A model generated the notes under the pieces. It did no database searches, was not told the origin of the DNA, and saw only the letters and a list, made by a program, of their open reading frames with translations. The position numbers were made by a program, and so were the translations under genes. From Campylobacter showae (GTDB taxonomy: Bacteria; Campylobacterota; Campylobacteria; Campylobacterales; Campylobacteraceae), in the NCBI RefSeq assembly GCF_900699785.1, contig NZ_LR535679.1:1798001-1862000 (forward strand): 64,000 nt of DNA. Reading direction: 5' to 3'. The first letter of the stretch is position 1. Each line of letters opens with the position of its first letter. This document shows positions 17,980-26,730 of this stretch, one piece after another.

Positions 17980-18549
17980 ATGAAAAAAGCGTATAGAATG
18001 ATACATGACGAAAACCTCTGCATAGGCTGCCAAGCGTGCTCGGTGGCTTGCAGGAGCGAAAACGAAGTGCCTAGAGGCGTTTTTAGACTTCAAGTCCATT
18101 CGCAGATAAAGGGCAAATTCCCAAATTTAAAAACCGACTTTAGCAGACACAGCTGCGTGATGTGCGAGGACGCTCCGTGCGTGGCGGTTTGCCCTACTGG
18201 AGCTAGCTTTCAGACGGCGGAGGGCATCGTGCTGCTAGATCACTCTACCTGCGTATCTTGCAAATACTGCATCCTGGCCTGTCCTTACGACGCTCGCTAT
18301 GTCGAGCCAAAAACCGGCGAGATAGGCAAATGTACGTTTTGCTTTGAAACTAGAGTGAGCGTAGGCGAGCAGCCTGCGTGCGTAACCGTTTGTCCGACCG
18401 ATGCTTTGGCATTCGGCGATATAAACGATCCAAATAGCGAAGTAAGTAAAATTTTAAATACCAAAGCTCACTACTATCCTAAAGCCGAGCTTAAAACCAA
18501 ACCGAAGCTTGCTATGATAGCTAACCGCAAAGGAGGAAGCCATGAATAA
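17980..18549 (+). CDS. phsB: Reductase iron-sulfur subunit (four 4Fe-4S clusters)
   Basis: A 189-residue ferredoxin-like electron-transfer subunit. Four cysteine groups are visible: CIGCQACSVAC, CVMCEDAPCVAVC, CVSCKYCILAC and CTFCFETRVSVGEQPACVTVC, enough for four cubane clusters as in PhsB/PsrB/NrfC/DmsB. There is no signal peptide; such subunits are carried through Tat with the catalytic partner. It starts 10 bases after phsA and overlaps phsC by eight bases, so the three subunits are co-translated. Confidence 0.93.
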   Translation: MKKAYRMIHDENLCIGCQACSVACRSENEVPRGVFRLQVHSQIKGKFPNLKTDFSRHSCVMCEDAPCVAVCPTGASFQTAEGIVLLDHSTCVSCKYCILACPYDARYVEPKTGEIGKCTFCFETRVSVGEQPACVTVCPTDALAFGDINDPNSEVSKILNTKAHYYPKAELKTKPKLAMIANRKGGSHE

Positions 18550-19513
18550 TATGTGGGGAAGCGTAGCGCAATATAATGAAATTTACTGGCCGTGGCCGAT
18601 AGCGGTTTATCTATTTTTGGCGGGTTTGTCCGCAGGCGCGATGATGGTTGCGTTGCTTGTTAAGTGGAACTACCATAAAAAACAAGATGGCAGCATCTGG
18701 GACGCGATGGTAAAGGCGGGCGCTCTAGTAGCTCCTATAACGATCACCGTGGGTCTTGCGCTTTTGGTGCTTGACCTTGGCAAACCGCTTAGTTTTTACT
18801 GGATTTTGATTAAGTACAACTTCGGTTCGGTTATGTCTATCGGCGTCGCGTTATTGCTGCTTTATACGCCGCTGGCTTATCTTTTTGCGGTAATTATTTT
18901 CGAAGAAGAGATAGAAAAGTATAAAATTCTAGCGATTTTACGTCCTATTTCTAGACTGATTCGCTCTTTTGCGCCGCTTTCAAAGATAGTCGAGATGGCG
19001 CTTTTCGGTCTTGCGATCGGCGTAGGTATATATACGGGCTTTTTGCTTAGCGCGATTACGAAGCTTCCGCTTTGGAACACGCCGATTCTGCCGATCTTGT
19101 TCCTAACCTCAGGCTTTAGCTCGGGCGTAGCGACAAACATCTTGGTCGGACTTTTGTGCTTCAAGCACCTTCTTAACGAAGACAACGTGAAGTATCTTTT
19201 GGTTATGGACTTGCGCGCCGTAATTTTTGAGATACCGCTTATAGCTATACTATTTTTGGGACTATATTTCGAGGGCGGAGCTAGCGCGGTTGCCGCAAAA
19301 CAAGCTCTAAGCACCGGACAATACGCGTTAATATTCTGGATAGGCGTCGTGGGTATCGGACTTTTGACCCCTATCACCATAGCTCTAACGGCTCTTAAAA
19401 ATCACGCTTATAGAGTGGGCTACATCATAGCAAACTCTCTTGTAGTTATCTGCGGCGTCGTGATGCTAAGATACTATATAGTTTATGCCGGTCAAGTTTT
19501 CACGGGCGCGTGA
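18542..19513 (+). CDS. phsC: NrfD/PsrC-type membrane anchor subunit
   Basis: A 323-residue integral membrane protein with eight to nine hydrophobic helices, matching the NrfD/PsrC family (about 310-320 residues), which oxidises menaquinol and has no haem. The N-terminus (IYWPWPIAVYLFLAGLSAGA) is typical of the family. It overlaps phsB by eight bases and is followed by a strong terminator, so phsABC is a complete three-gene operon. Confidence 0.92.
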   Translation: MNNMWGSVAQYNEIYWPWPIAVYLFLAGLSAGAMMVALLVKWNYHKKQDGSIWDAMVKAGALVAPITITVGLALLVLDLGKPLSFYWILIKYNFGSVMSIGVALLLLYTPLAYLFAVIIFEEEIEKYKILAILRPISRLIRSFAPLSKIVEMALFGLAIGVGIYTGFLLSAITKLPLWNTPILPILFLTSGFSSGVATNILVGLLCFKHLLNEDNVKYLLVMDLRAVIFEIPLIAILFLGLYFEGGASAVAAKQALSTGQYALIFWIGVVGIGLLTPITIALTALKNHAYRVGYIIANSLVVICGVVMLRYYIVYAGQVFTGA

Positions 19514-19537
19514 AATTTAGACTAAACTATACGCATT

Positions 19538-19565
19538 AGGCTCGGTAAACTCGCCGAGCCTTTTT
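19538..19565 (+). terminator. Terminator after phsABC
   Basis: AGGCTCGG (19538-19545) pairs with CCGAGCCT (19554-19561); an eight-base loop separates them and five T follow. It isolates the reductase operon from the regulator genes downstream. Confidence 0.88.
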
Positions 19566-19637
19566 AAATTCAGACGATCCAAAATCATTTTTAGCTATTA
19601 TCTCCCTTAAAATATTGCGATAAAATTCGGAGAATTT

Positions 19638-20306
19638 ATGAAAATTTTACTGCTTGAAGACGACTTTGTATATCGCAAGAGCGTTAGCGAATATCTAGAA
19701 AGCCTAGGCTACGAGGTCGATGAGGCGCCCGATGGCAAAGTAGCCTGCGATAAGATAGCGGCGGGCTTTTATCACCTGCTGATCCTTGATATCAAGGTCC
19801 CGCATATCAGCGGACACGAAGTTATAAAATACGCCAAAGATATCGGCTGTGAAACGCCTATAATGATAATGACCTCGCTCGTAGATATAGACGATATGGC
19901 GGTCGGATACGAGCTGGGCTGTAACGAGTACCTAAAAAAGCCCTTTGAGCTAGCCGAGTTAAAATTTAGAGTAAACGAGCTAATGCGAAAATATCACGGC
20001 AGAGACGATAAAAATTTGATCGCGATCGATGAAAACTTTAGCCTCGATACCGCTAAAAAGCGGCTTAAATTTAAAGGCGAGCCGGTTGAGCTAAGTACGA
20101 GGGAATTCGGTATCATCGAGTGTTTGCTGTTTCATAAAAACAGCTTTGTCGGTATCGAAAGGCTACGCGCCGAGGTGTGGAACGACAAGGAAATCGATCC
20201 TGCCGACGTGCGCATGCACATACTAAAAATCCGTCAAAAAACGACTCCCGAGTTTATAAAATCATCGCGCGGACTAGGCTATAAGATAGATGTTTCAAAA
20301 TCTTAA
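19638..20306 (+). CDS. OmpR-family response regulator
   Basis: A 222-residue regulator: receiver domain (1-115) with the acidic pair Glu7-Asp8-Asp9, phosphoacceptor Asp51 (LLILDIKVP) and KKPF, then a winged-helix DNA-binding domain (about 125-220) with STREFGIIECLL and VRMHILKIRQK. It has its own promoter region after the phsABC terminator and overlaps its histidine kinase gene by 17 bases. Position suggests that it controls phsABC, whose promoter carries two dyads, but the target is not proven. ATG start with CGGAG upstream. Confidence 0.92.
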   Translation: MKILLLEDDFVYRKSVSEYLESLGYEVDEAPDGKVACDKIAAGFYHLLILDIKVPHISGHEVIKYAKDIGCETPIMIMTSLVDIDDMAVGYELGCNEYLKKPFELAELKFRVNELMRKYHGRDDKNLIAIDENFSLDTAKKRLKFKGEPVELSTREFGIIECLLFHKNSFVGIERLRAEVWNDKEIDPADVRMHILKIRQKTTPEFIKSSRGLGYKIDVSKS

Positions 20307-21414
20307 AATCCCTATCTTAGCCACTTTTATCATCATGGCTTTGTTTATATTTCAAAGCTACGAGATTATAAATTTAAGCTCCAAAGACGAATACTCAAAA
20401 AATATGTTCGAGCTGCTGGAGTACGAGGGCAAAATCCGCAAAGCGCTCGATAAAAACGAGACTTTGCCTATTTCGCTCACATATAGATACGGCGTTTTTG
20501 ATCTCAAAGAAAAGCAGATCGTCTCAAATTTGGACGCGCGCCCGAGCGATTTAAAATTTATCACCCGTCAAGAAAACGGCCATCTTTTTTACAAGACCTA
20601 TTTTAGCGCGGACGGCGAGTTTTATTACCTCGTGCTAGCCAAAAAGCAAAACGCGGCTAGGATTTTATTCGTCGCGGCTCTAACTCTTGCCTTTGCGCTC
20701 GTGGTCGTATTTTTCGCGCTTTATCTGTCGTTTGTTAGCGGTATAAAGCCGTATAAAGACGCTAAAAAATATATGAATAACTTTTTTAACGACGCGATGC
20801 ACGAGCTAAAAACTCCGCTGGGAGTCATCGGCATAAACCTTGAGATGCTAGGCCTTGATAACAAATACGTCACCCGCATGCGCTCGGCTCTAAAACAGAT
20901 GCAAGTTACATACGAGGACACTGAGTACTACATCAAGCGCGGGTATATTTTATTTCCGCCCGAGATTTTAAATTTGAGCGAATTTTGCCTCGAGCGAGCG
21001 CGGTATATGCGCGGTATCTCGATGGCGAAAAATATCAAAATTTACGACTTCATCGAGCCTGATTTGCAAATTTTTATGAGCAAGATAGAGGCGGGCAGAC
21101 TGATCGATAACAACCTAAGCAATGCCGTAAAATACAGCCGCGAAGGAGGAATAATAAATTTACGTCTTTTTGAAAAAAGCGGCAAAATCGTGCTCGTAGT
21201 CGAGGACGAGGGCGAAGGCATAAAAGATACGAGTAAAATTTGGAAACGCTACGTTAGAGACGAGGGCGTGCAGGGCGGCTTTGGCTTGGGGCTAAACATC
21301 GTGCAAAGCATCTGCGTGAAAAACGGCGTAGAGTACGGCGTTAAAAGCGAACTGGGCAAAGGCAGCATCTTTACCTACAAATTTTCGCCATACTCAAAAA
21401 GCTTGCTTGACTAA
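20290..21414 (+). CDS. Sensor histidine kinase
   Basis: A 374-residue inner-membrane kinase. Transmembrane helices at about 7-24 and 124-150 enclose a roughly 100-residue periplasmic sensor domain without a recognised fold. The HisKA box has His171 in DAMHELKTPLG; the ATPase domain has the N box (NNLSNAVKYS), the G1 box VVEDEGEGI and the G2 box GGFGLGLNIV. No HAMP domain is evident between the second helix and the HisKA box, which is compact. Partner of the regulator just upstream (17-base overlap). Its stop codon overlaps the end of the convergent Cache gene. Confidence 0.92.
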   Translation: MFQNLKIPILATFIIMALFIFQSYEIINLSSKDEYSKNMFELLEYEGKIRKALDKNETLPISLTYRYGVFDLKEKQIVSNLDARPSDLKFITRQENGHLFYKTYFSADGEFYYLVLAKKQNAARILFVAALTLAFALVVVFFALYLSFVSGIKPYKDAKKYMNNFFNDAMHELKTPLGVIGINLEMLGLDNKYVTRMRSALKQMQVTYEDTEYYIKRGYILFPPEILNLSEFCLERARYMRGISMAKNIKIYDFIEPDLQIFMSKIEAGRLIDNNLSNAVKYSREGGIINLRLFEKSGKIVLVVEDEGEGIKDTSKIWKRYVRDEGVQGGFGLGLNIVQSICVKNGVEYGVKSELGKGSIFTYKFSPYSKSLLD

Positions 21415-22262
21415 TCAAACCAAACGCCGAGTTTTGCTAAATTTCGCTCTTTTGAGTCCGAGTTAAAATAAATCACGAAATATCCTACGCGCTCGCCCTT
21501 TGCGTCGTTCATGGGCTGGACGGTAAAGGCGTGCGAATCCGTCTGATAAAATCCGCCGCTTTTAAATTTTATATCCTTTAGCATTGGCAGGACGTTTAAA
21601 TTTGCGTAGCTCTTATTTACGAAATGAAAGCCTTCGATGATGCCCTCGTCGCTGCTGTTTTGATAGGGTAGGTCGCCGCCGGCATCGAGTAATACGAAAA
21701 GATCAAGCCCTTGCTGCGAGAAGAAGTCGCTCAAATGCTTAAAATCAAGCAGCACTTCGATACTGCCGAGCATCTTTTTATCCTCAAATATCGGCGCGAC
21801 CGATCTTATAAAAACACCCGCGCGACCGACCTCGATGCCTGCGGCTACGCCGTTTTTGGCCTCTGCTAGCAGGTGGCGAAAGTTCGTTAGATCGTCGTTA
21901 TACATCGGTATCCAGCTCCTAGCAAAGCTCCTCATCTCAGGCGTATGGATGTGAAATTTGGCATTTTCGTAAATCGGCACCTTGCTGAGCGTTTTGGTAA
22001 ATTCGCCAAGCGTCTCTAGGCACATTTGGCGGTTATTTTGGCTCATGCATTTTTTTACGTGTTCGTTTTGCGCCAGTAACGCCGCCACCGTCATCGCGGA
22101 GAGCTTTTCTTCTTCGATATTTTTATTTAAAATTTGCGTTTGGAAGTCGAGAAATTTTTTGATATTTTCCGTCTGAGTCTGCTCGTCCCAACGCGCTTTA
22201 TAGACCGCTAAAACTCCTGCTACTACGAGGAACGCGAGCGTTAGAAGTATTTTTTTATTCAC
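21411..22262 (-). CDS. Membrane-anchored Cache-domain sensor without output domain
   Basis: A 283-residue protein with one N-terminal transmembrane helix (about 4-21) and a periplasmic double-Cache-like domain (about 35-275), of the kind that senses small molecules in chemoreceptors and kinases (segments SWIPMYNDDLTNFR, GVFIRSVAPIFEDKKMLGSI). It lacks a second membrane helix and any methyl-accepting, kinase or cyclase domain. It may present ligand to a separate transducer. GTG start at 22262, overlapping the HIT gene by eight bases; its 3' end overlaps the stop of the convergent kinase gene by four bases. Confidence 0.8.
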   Translation of the reverse strand: MNKKILLTLAFLVVAGVLAVYKARWDEQTQTENIKKFLDFQTQILNKNIEEEKLSAMTVAALLAQNEHVKKCMSQNNRQMCLETLGEFTKTLSKVPIYENAKFHIHTPEMRSFARSWIPMYNDDLTNFRHLLAEAKNGVAAGIEVGRAGVFIRSVAPIFEDKKMLGSIEVLLDFKHLSDFFSQQGLDLFVLLDAGGDLPYQNSSDEGIIEGFHFVNKSYANLNVLPMLKDIKFKSGGFYQTDSHAFTVQPMNDAKGERVGYFVIYFNSDSKERNLAKLGVWFD

Positions 22263-22626
22263 GTGTTTTGCCTAGCTCGAGCGCTAAAATTTGAGAAAAC
22301 TCGGCAAAATCGGGCAAACTTAGCTCACCCTCGCGCTGCTTTTTGCCCCACATGGACTCCGGGAAAAAGCTATCGCTCTCAAACCTCGCCATCACGTGAA
22401 AATGTACGCGCGGCACATAGTTGGCAAAGCTTGCGATGTTTATTTTGGTTGGATTATAAAATTTTATCATTACTTTTTCGGTCGTTAAAACCGCTTCAAA
22501 TACCCTTTTTTGAGTCGCTTCGTCGCAGTCTGTGAGCTCCTTAAACGGCGTTTTTGTAAAAATTTTTACCCACGGTATCTCGCTTGTTTCTCGCTCGACG
22601 AAAATCAGCTCGTCTTCAAAAATCAT
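22255..22626 (-). CDS. HIT family protein
   Basis: A 123-residue histidine-triad nucleotide-binding protein, probably a nucleotide hydrolase or transferase in the cytoplasm. The triad reads PRVHFHVMAR: His75 and His77 are kept and the first His is replaced by Arg73. The middle His, the nucleophile in the family, is present. The ATG at 22626 follows AAGGAG. It is translationally coupled to the Cache gene. Confidence 0.85.
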   Translation of the reverse strand: MIFEDELIFVERETSEIPWVKIFTKTPFKELTDCDEATQKRVFEAVLTTEKVMIKFYNPTKINIASFANYVPRVHFHVMARFESDSFFPESMWGKKQREGELSLPDFAEFSQILALELGKTRE

Positions 22627-22756
22627 TTTAAGCTCCTTTTTGATAGCGATTTTAGCTAAATTTGAATTTTAATCTTTTTAAATTTATACTTCATGCATTT
22701 TGGCTTCGGCGCTTTACGGCGGTAAATTTATAAAATTTGAAAGGAAATTTGAGCTT

Positions 22757-23593
22757 ATGAGACGTTTGATTTTGCTTGCGTTTTTTGCGGCGTTAGCTTT
22801 TGGGGGCGAGCTGGCCGATCTTAGCAAAGAGTGCAAGAAGGGAAACGACGAGATTTGTAAAAGATTATCGGTCGCGATTAAAAACTTAGAGCTTGCCTGC
22901 GATGAAGGCGGCGAGAAAAACGCGATGTATTGCGCGGGACTTGGGTACTTTTACGAATTTGATAAGGTATTTACAAAAGCCGTGCGATACTACGAAAGAG
23001 CCTGCGAGCTGGGCGCGGACAAAGCCTGCGTGTATCTGGGGCTGCTTTACCAAAGCGGGCAGGGCACAGCGCAGGATCACAAAAAGGCAAACGAGCTGTT
23101 TGCTAAAGCCTGCGAAAAGGACGTGGCCCAGGGGTGCGCGAGCCTGGCGTATAGCTACGGCAAGGGGCTTGGCGTCTATCTGGACGGCAAAAAGACGAAT
23201 GAGCTGTTTAGCAAAGCCTGCGAACTAGGCGAGGAAACGGCGTGCTACAATCTTGGCTTAAGCTACGCGATGGGCGACGGCGTAGAAAAGGACGCGGCAA
23301 AGGCGGCGCAGATATTTGCGGCCTCTTGCGAGCGCGGACACGTAGGCTCTTGCGCCGATCTTGGGGTTTGCTATTTTAAGGGCGAGGGCGTGGGAAAAGA
23401 CTACGAAAGAGCCGTTGTGCTTTTTACCAACGCTTGCTCGGGCGCGAGCGCGCTAGCCTGCTCAAATTTGGGCTTTGCCTACGAAAAAGGCATGGGCGTA
23501 GAAAAGAATAAAAACGCGGCCAAAGAACTTTACGATAGAGGTTGCAAGCTCGGAGAATTTAGCGCGTGCCAGTATCTAAAAAATTTGCGTTGA
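22757..23593 (+). CDS. Secreted Sel1-repeat, cysteine-rich protein (Hcp-like)
   Basis: A 278-residue protein with a signal peptide (about 1-17, ending LAFGGE) and six to seven Sel1-like repeats of about 36 residues, each carrying a pair of Cys spaced eight apart as in Helicobacter cysteine-rich proteins (for example ACELGADKAC, ACEKDVAQGC, ACELGEETAC). Such proteins are periplasmic or secreted solenoids with disulfide-linked helix pairs; some Hcp proteins bind penicillin. I start at the ATG at 22757 since this gives a clean signal peptide, with AAGGA 11 bases upstream; an earlier in-frame start at 22700 would add 19 residues before it. Confidence 0.87.
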   Translation: MRRLILLAFFAALAFGGELADLSKECKKGNDEICKRLSVAIKNLELACDEGGEKNAMYCAGLGYFYEFDKVFTKAVRYYERACELGADKACVYLGLLYQSGQGTAQDHKKANELFAKACEKDVAQGCASLAYSYGKGLGVYLDGKKTNELFSKACELGEETACYNLGLSYAMGDGVEKDAAKAAQIFAASCERGHVGSCADLGVCYFKGEGVGKDYERAVVLFTNACSGASALACSNLGFAYEKGMGVEKNKNAAKELYDRGCKLGEFSACQYLKNLR

Positions 23594-23770
23594 GATGAGT
23601 TGGCAAATAAGCCTTGCTGCTGTAAATTTTAAAATACAGCTAGCACAGAGAGATCTAGAGCTACATGCGCTGCGATGTTTGTTAAATTTTACTTTTGAGC
23701 TAGCAGAAATGGTCGGAATAATTCGCCACAACCAACATCAAAAGCAAAATTTAGCGCCAAAAATAAAAGG

Positions 23771-23804
23771 GTGCGGGCGCGCAAAAGCTAAATTTGACGC
23801 CCAC
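23771..23804 (-). terminator. Probable terminator after the 352-residue hypothetical gene
   Basis: Read on the minus strand, GTGGGCG pairs with CGCCCGCAC (one bulged base) and is followed by a T-rich run (CCTTTTATTTTT). It starts nine bases after the stop codon. Confidence 0.5.
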
Positions 23805-23812
23805 AGCTAAAT

Positions 23813-24871
23813 TTACCGCTTAAAGTCGTGGATTTGTATATTCGCGCCATATTTTTTGCAAAGCTGCTTCGCTTTTTCTTTTAGCCTTTCCTCGTCATAG
23901 CAGATGAGATCGATGTATGCGCGCTTCTGCCCGGTTGCGCCGCCGATTATCTCTAAAAACGAGCCGCAGCTATCCAGCTCCTCGTCCTCGATTTTATTTC
24001 GCAGATCAAAGCCTACCTGCACGTCGCCGCCGTTATCGATGCTAAGAAAGCAAAATTTGATACCGAGCTCGAAGGCTTCGTTATAGATGTCGCGCTCGCC
24101 GTTTAGGTACTGATTTACGATATTGGTCAGGCAGGTGGTGCCTACGATCACGTCCTCGCGCACCTCGCTACCGCGCGGCTCCATCTCGTAGCTGAAAAAA
24201 TTCTTTAGCGGTTCGCGCGCGGCTTTTTCGCCGAATTTGTCATCGACCAGATCGGCAAATTCGCTTAGCGGCACGCCGTTTTCCTGCGGCTGGGCCAGCA
24301 CCTCAAGCTCGCCTAAGGTATTTATGATCGCCGTTTCGCCGATCATATTGTCAAGCAGGATAAAGCTAAGATTATAGGCCTTGCCCTCGTCCTGTGCGAG
24401 CAGAGCCGCTAGGTTTTCGTTGTAAATTTTAATATCCACGTCGCTTTCGTTAAACTGCGCGTAGATCATCGACTCCTCGGCGTTTACGTGCGTATCGTAC
24501 ATCTCGATCCCGCCGATACCTCGCGGCGCGCGCGGCTTTCCGAGCGTGCAGAGCATTTTGGATTCAAGCTGCCTAGGCATAGCGTTTTTGATAAAGCTTA
24601 GCCAAAAGAGGCGGTGCCTCATGCCCTCGGGAGTCAGCACCAGATCGAGCTTATCGCCCGCAAGCCCCGTCATAAAATAGGGCTCCGCAAGGCAGATGCG
24701 AAGCTTCTCGTCGGTCTTTTGCATCGCCTTTTCAAATTCCTTTGCCGCCAAATCGGCCTTGATCTCGTCTACCTTGCCGCTAAATTCCGTCCAAAATTTA
24801 TCCACTCTGCCGGCAAAAGTGCTTGGAATTTGCACCTTTTCAGCTTTTTTACCAAAACCAAATAACCCCAT
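23813..24871 (-). CDS. Hypothetical protein of 352 residues
   Basis: A soluble acidic protein without signal peptide or membrane helix. It begins MGLFGFGKKAEK and has an amphipathic helical N-terminal part (about 20-60) and a mixed alpha/beta remainder. I do not recognise a family; residues 245-260 (GTTCLTNIVNQYLNGERD) and the C-terminus (YDEERLKEKAKQLCKKYGA) are helix-like. AAGGAG precedes the ATG. It is the last of three minus-strand genes of unknown function (this one, the zinc-ribbon protein and the 140-residue protein). Confidence 0.7.
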   Translation of the reverse strand: MGLFGFGKKAEKVQIPSTFAGRVDKFWTEFSGKVDEIKADLAAKEFEKAMQKTDEKLRICLAEPYFMTGLAGDKLDLVLTPEGMRHRLFWLSFIKNAMPRQLESKMLCTLGKPRAPRGIGGIEMYDTHVNAEESMIYAQFNESDVDIKIYNENLAALLAQDEGKAYNLSFILLDNMIGETAIINTLGELEVLAQPQENGVPLSEFADLVDDKFGEKAAREPLKNFFSYEMEPRGSEVREDVIVGTTCLTNIVNQYLNGERDIYNEAFELGIKFCFLSIDNGGDVQVGFDLRNKIEDEELDSCGSFLEIIGGATGQKRAYIDLICYDEERLKEKAKQLCKKYGANIQIHDFKR

Positions 24872-24921
24872 TTTTTCTCCTTAAATCAAATTTTACTTGC
24901 ATTATAGCTAATTAATTTGCC

Positions 24922-26058
24922 TTACGTGCACTGAAAGCAACCGCCCAAAACCTCGCATTTCTCGCAGATCTGCACGTATATGACGCCCTCGCCCTCTATC
25001 ATCTCGCCAAACGGGATCTGCGCTAGATGCTTCATCATCCCGCCGCAGCTAGGGCAGGCTAGATACTCGGCGTCCTGCACCCACTGCGGATAGCCTCCCA
25101 CGGTCGTATCAAGCTCGCCAAAGCAGCCGTAAAATGGCGAAACCTCGCCGCCTAGCTTAAATTTCATATCGCACAGTCGTGCAAAATCCTCCTGCGAAAA
25201 GTAGCTTTCATCGAAACCTTCGCCATCACAGCTTAACTCTATCTCGCCGTCTGGGCCGCATTTGCAAAAATATCTTACCGAGCCGACGCAGGTCGGGCAG
25301 CAGCGAAATATCGCGTCGTGCTTTAAATTTAAAAACTCAAGCCGCGGATCAGTTGCCTTTAGGCGCAGCATATCGAGTATCTCGCAGCCGCAAAACTCGC
25401 ACTTTTGGCCCGTAGGCTCGCCGATCTGCACGGGCTCATCCGCGTTTTGGTTTGGGTTTAAATTTGCGTCTTGGCTCGCGCGCTTGCCACCTTTTACGCG
25501 TACCGTGGTGAGGCATTTGTCAAAAACGAGAGATTTTCGCTCACCCGTCTCGTCAAAGCTCCATCCGCCGATTTTTGCGTAAAATTCGGTGCCAACGTAG
25601 AGCTTTTTACGCCACGGCCTCGGGGTTTTATACAGCTCGTAAAAAAGCTCAGCCGTCTGCTCGCCGCCCTGCCACGCAAGCGCGCAAAGTAGGTGATTTA
25701 GTACGTTTTTGGAGTTGTCCTCTAGCGAGTTTAGTTTTGTTATGAGTGCATCTTTTACGTCGTCCGGCGCGCCGAAGTAGAGCTCGGGCGGATAGTAGAT
25801 CTCCTTTGCCGCCGCAGCTCGCGCGATCCTTGGATCGTGGATATCTAGCAGGCTAAAAAGCGCCCAAAAATCATTGCAAATCTCATCCCATTTTTCGATC
25901 TCGTCGATTCGGCCCGCTATTTTTAGGATCATCGCTTCTACTTCGTCCGCGTTTAGGTTTAAAATTTCACCCCGCCTCTGCCTTTGGCTGCACGAGTGGC
26001 AGATGCCGTCGAAGTAGATCGTGTTTTCGCCGCATTTTGGGCATAGATGAGCGCTCAT
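24922..26058 (-). CDS. Hypothetical protein with several zinc-ribbon cysteine pairs
   Basis: A 378-residue cytoplasmic protein. An N-terminal zinc ribbon (CPKCG at residues 6-10, then CHSC) is followed by a helical segment, a second knuckle (CEFCGC with CCPTC and CKC), and a C-terminal pair (CPSCGG with CEKC, ending GGCFQCT). Several structural zincs are therefore likely. I do not recognise the family. I start at the ATG at 26058, with AAAGGAG seven bases upstream; an upstream in-frame ATG at 26088 has no such site. It sits 50 bases before the 352-residue gene and may be co-transcribed with it. Confidence 0.72.
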   Translation of the reverse strand: MSAHLCPKCGENTIYFDGICHSCSQRQRRGEILNLNADEVEAMILKIAGRIDEIEKWDEICNDFWALFSLLDIHDPRIARAAAAKEIYYPPELYFGAPDDVKDALITKLNSLEDNSKNVLNHLLCALAWQGGEQTAELFYELYKTPRPWRKKLYVGTEFYAKIGGWSFDETGERKSLVFDKCLTTVRVKGGKRASQDANLNPNQNADEPVQIGEPTGQKCEFCGCEILDMLRLKATDPRLEFLNLKHDAIFRCCPTCVGSVRYFCKCGPDGEIELSCDGEGFDESYFSQEDFARLCDMKFKLGGEVSPFYGCFGELDTTVGGYPQWVQDAEYLACPSCGGMMKHLAQIPFGEMIEGEGVIYVQICEKCEVLGGCFQCT

Positions 26059-26160
26059 ATTTGCTCCTTTGAGTTTAAAGTTCGTCAAATTTTATCAAAT
26101 TTTGCCGCATTTGGCGAGCAAGCGCGGCTTTAAATTTGACTCCGTTTGCCTGCGCCAAAT

Positions 26161-26583
26161 TTATCTATATCCGTAAATTTTTAGCCCGCTTTCGTCTATT
26201 TCGTAGTCAAATTTACCCGCCTTTGTCATGGAGTCTAGCACCGTTTCAAGCGGATTTGGGATAAATTTAGAGACGAGTTTTTCGGCTTTGTTCATACGCG
26301 CCCGCTCGTAAAATTTAGGCACAAAAACCCAGCGCAAATCCTTAAATAAAATCGCACCGTTGGCGCAGTCAAAATACCCGTCCCCTAAACATCCAAAGCC
26401 GCAGACGAGCGCGATCTCCTCGTCGCCTGATAGCAGCCTTACGCGTATGCCCTTGCACTCAGAGACATCTAAAATTTCGCAGAGTTTAAGCCATTTTGCG
26501 TCGTTCATCAACGACGCGAGACGGCGCGCCTTTTTATCAAGTCTTTTTTGATAAATTTCGTATTTTTCGTTTAAATTTTGCAT
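26161..26583 (-). CDS. Hypothetical protein of 140 residues
   Basis: A small soluble protein with no signal peptide. Residues 24-40 (LMNDAKWLKLCEILD) and the central beta-rich part resemble, to my eye only, small DUF6678-type proteins; this is a weak impression. A GGGAG stands upstream of the ATG. It follows a strong terminator for glmS and lies 100 bases before the zinc-ribbon gene. Confidence 0.65.
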   Translation of the reverse strand: MQNLNEKYEIYQKRLDKKARRLASLMNDAKWLKLCEILDVSECKGIRVRLLSGDEEIALVCGFGCLGDGYFDCANGAILFKDLRWVFVPKFYERARMNKAEKLVSKFIPNPLETVLDSMTKAGKFDYEIDESGLKIYGYR

Positions 26584-26637
26584 GATACTCCCGGGCGCCG
26601 ATAAATTTGCATTTAAATTTAGAATAAAATTTGAGAG

Positions 26638-26670
26638 AAATTTAGGCGAGTGGGCCTCTCGCCTAAATTT
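26638..26670 (-). terminator. Terminator after glmS
   Basis: A perfect 13-bp stem, AAATTTAGGCGAG (26638-26650) with CTCGCCTAAATTT (26658-26670), has a seven-base loop and a T-rich sequence after it on the minus strand. Confidence 0.8.
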
Positions 26671-26730
26671 GCAGATTAGGATTAAAAGCGAAATTTAACG
26701 CCCCCGCTCGTCAAATTTCGCCTATTAAAT

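Noticed and set aside
23595..23810. A 71-codon plus-strand frame after the Sel1 gene
   Set aside because: No ribosome binding site, no recognisable domain, and it runs through the terminator hairpin of the convergent gene.
26161..26583. Firm assignment to DUF6678
   Set aside because: Only a vague resemblance in one helix; no defining motif could be confirmed without a profile search.
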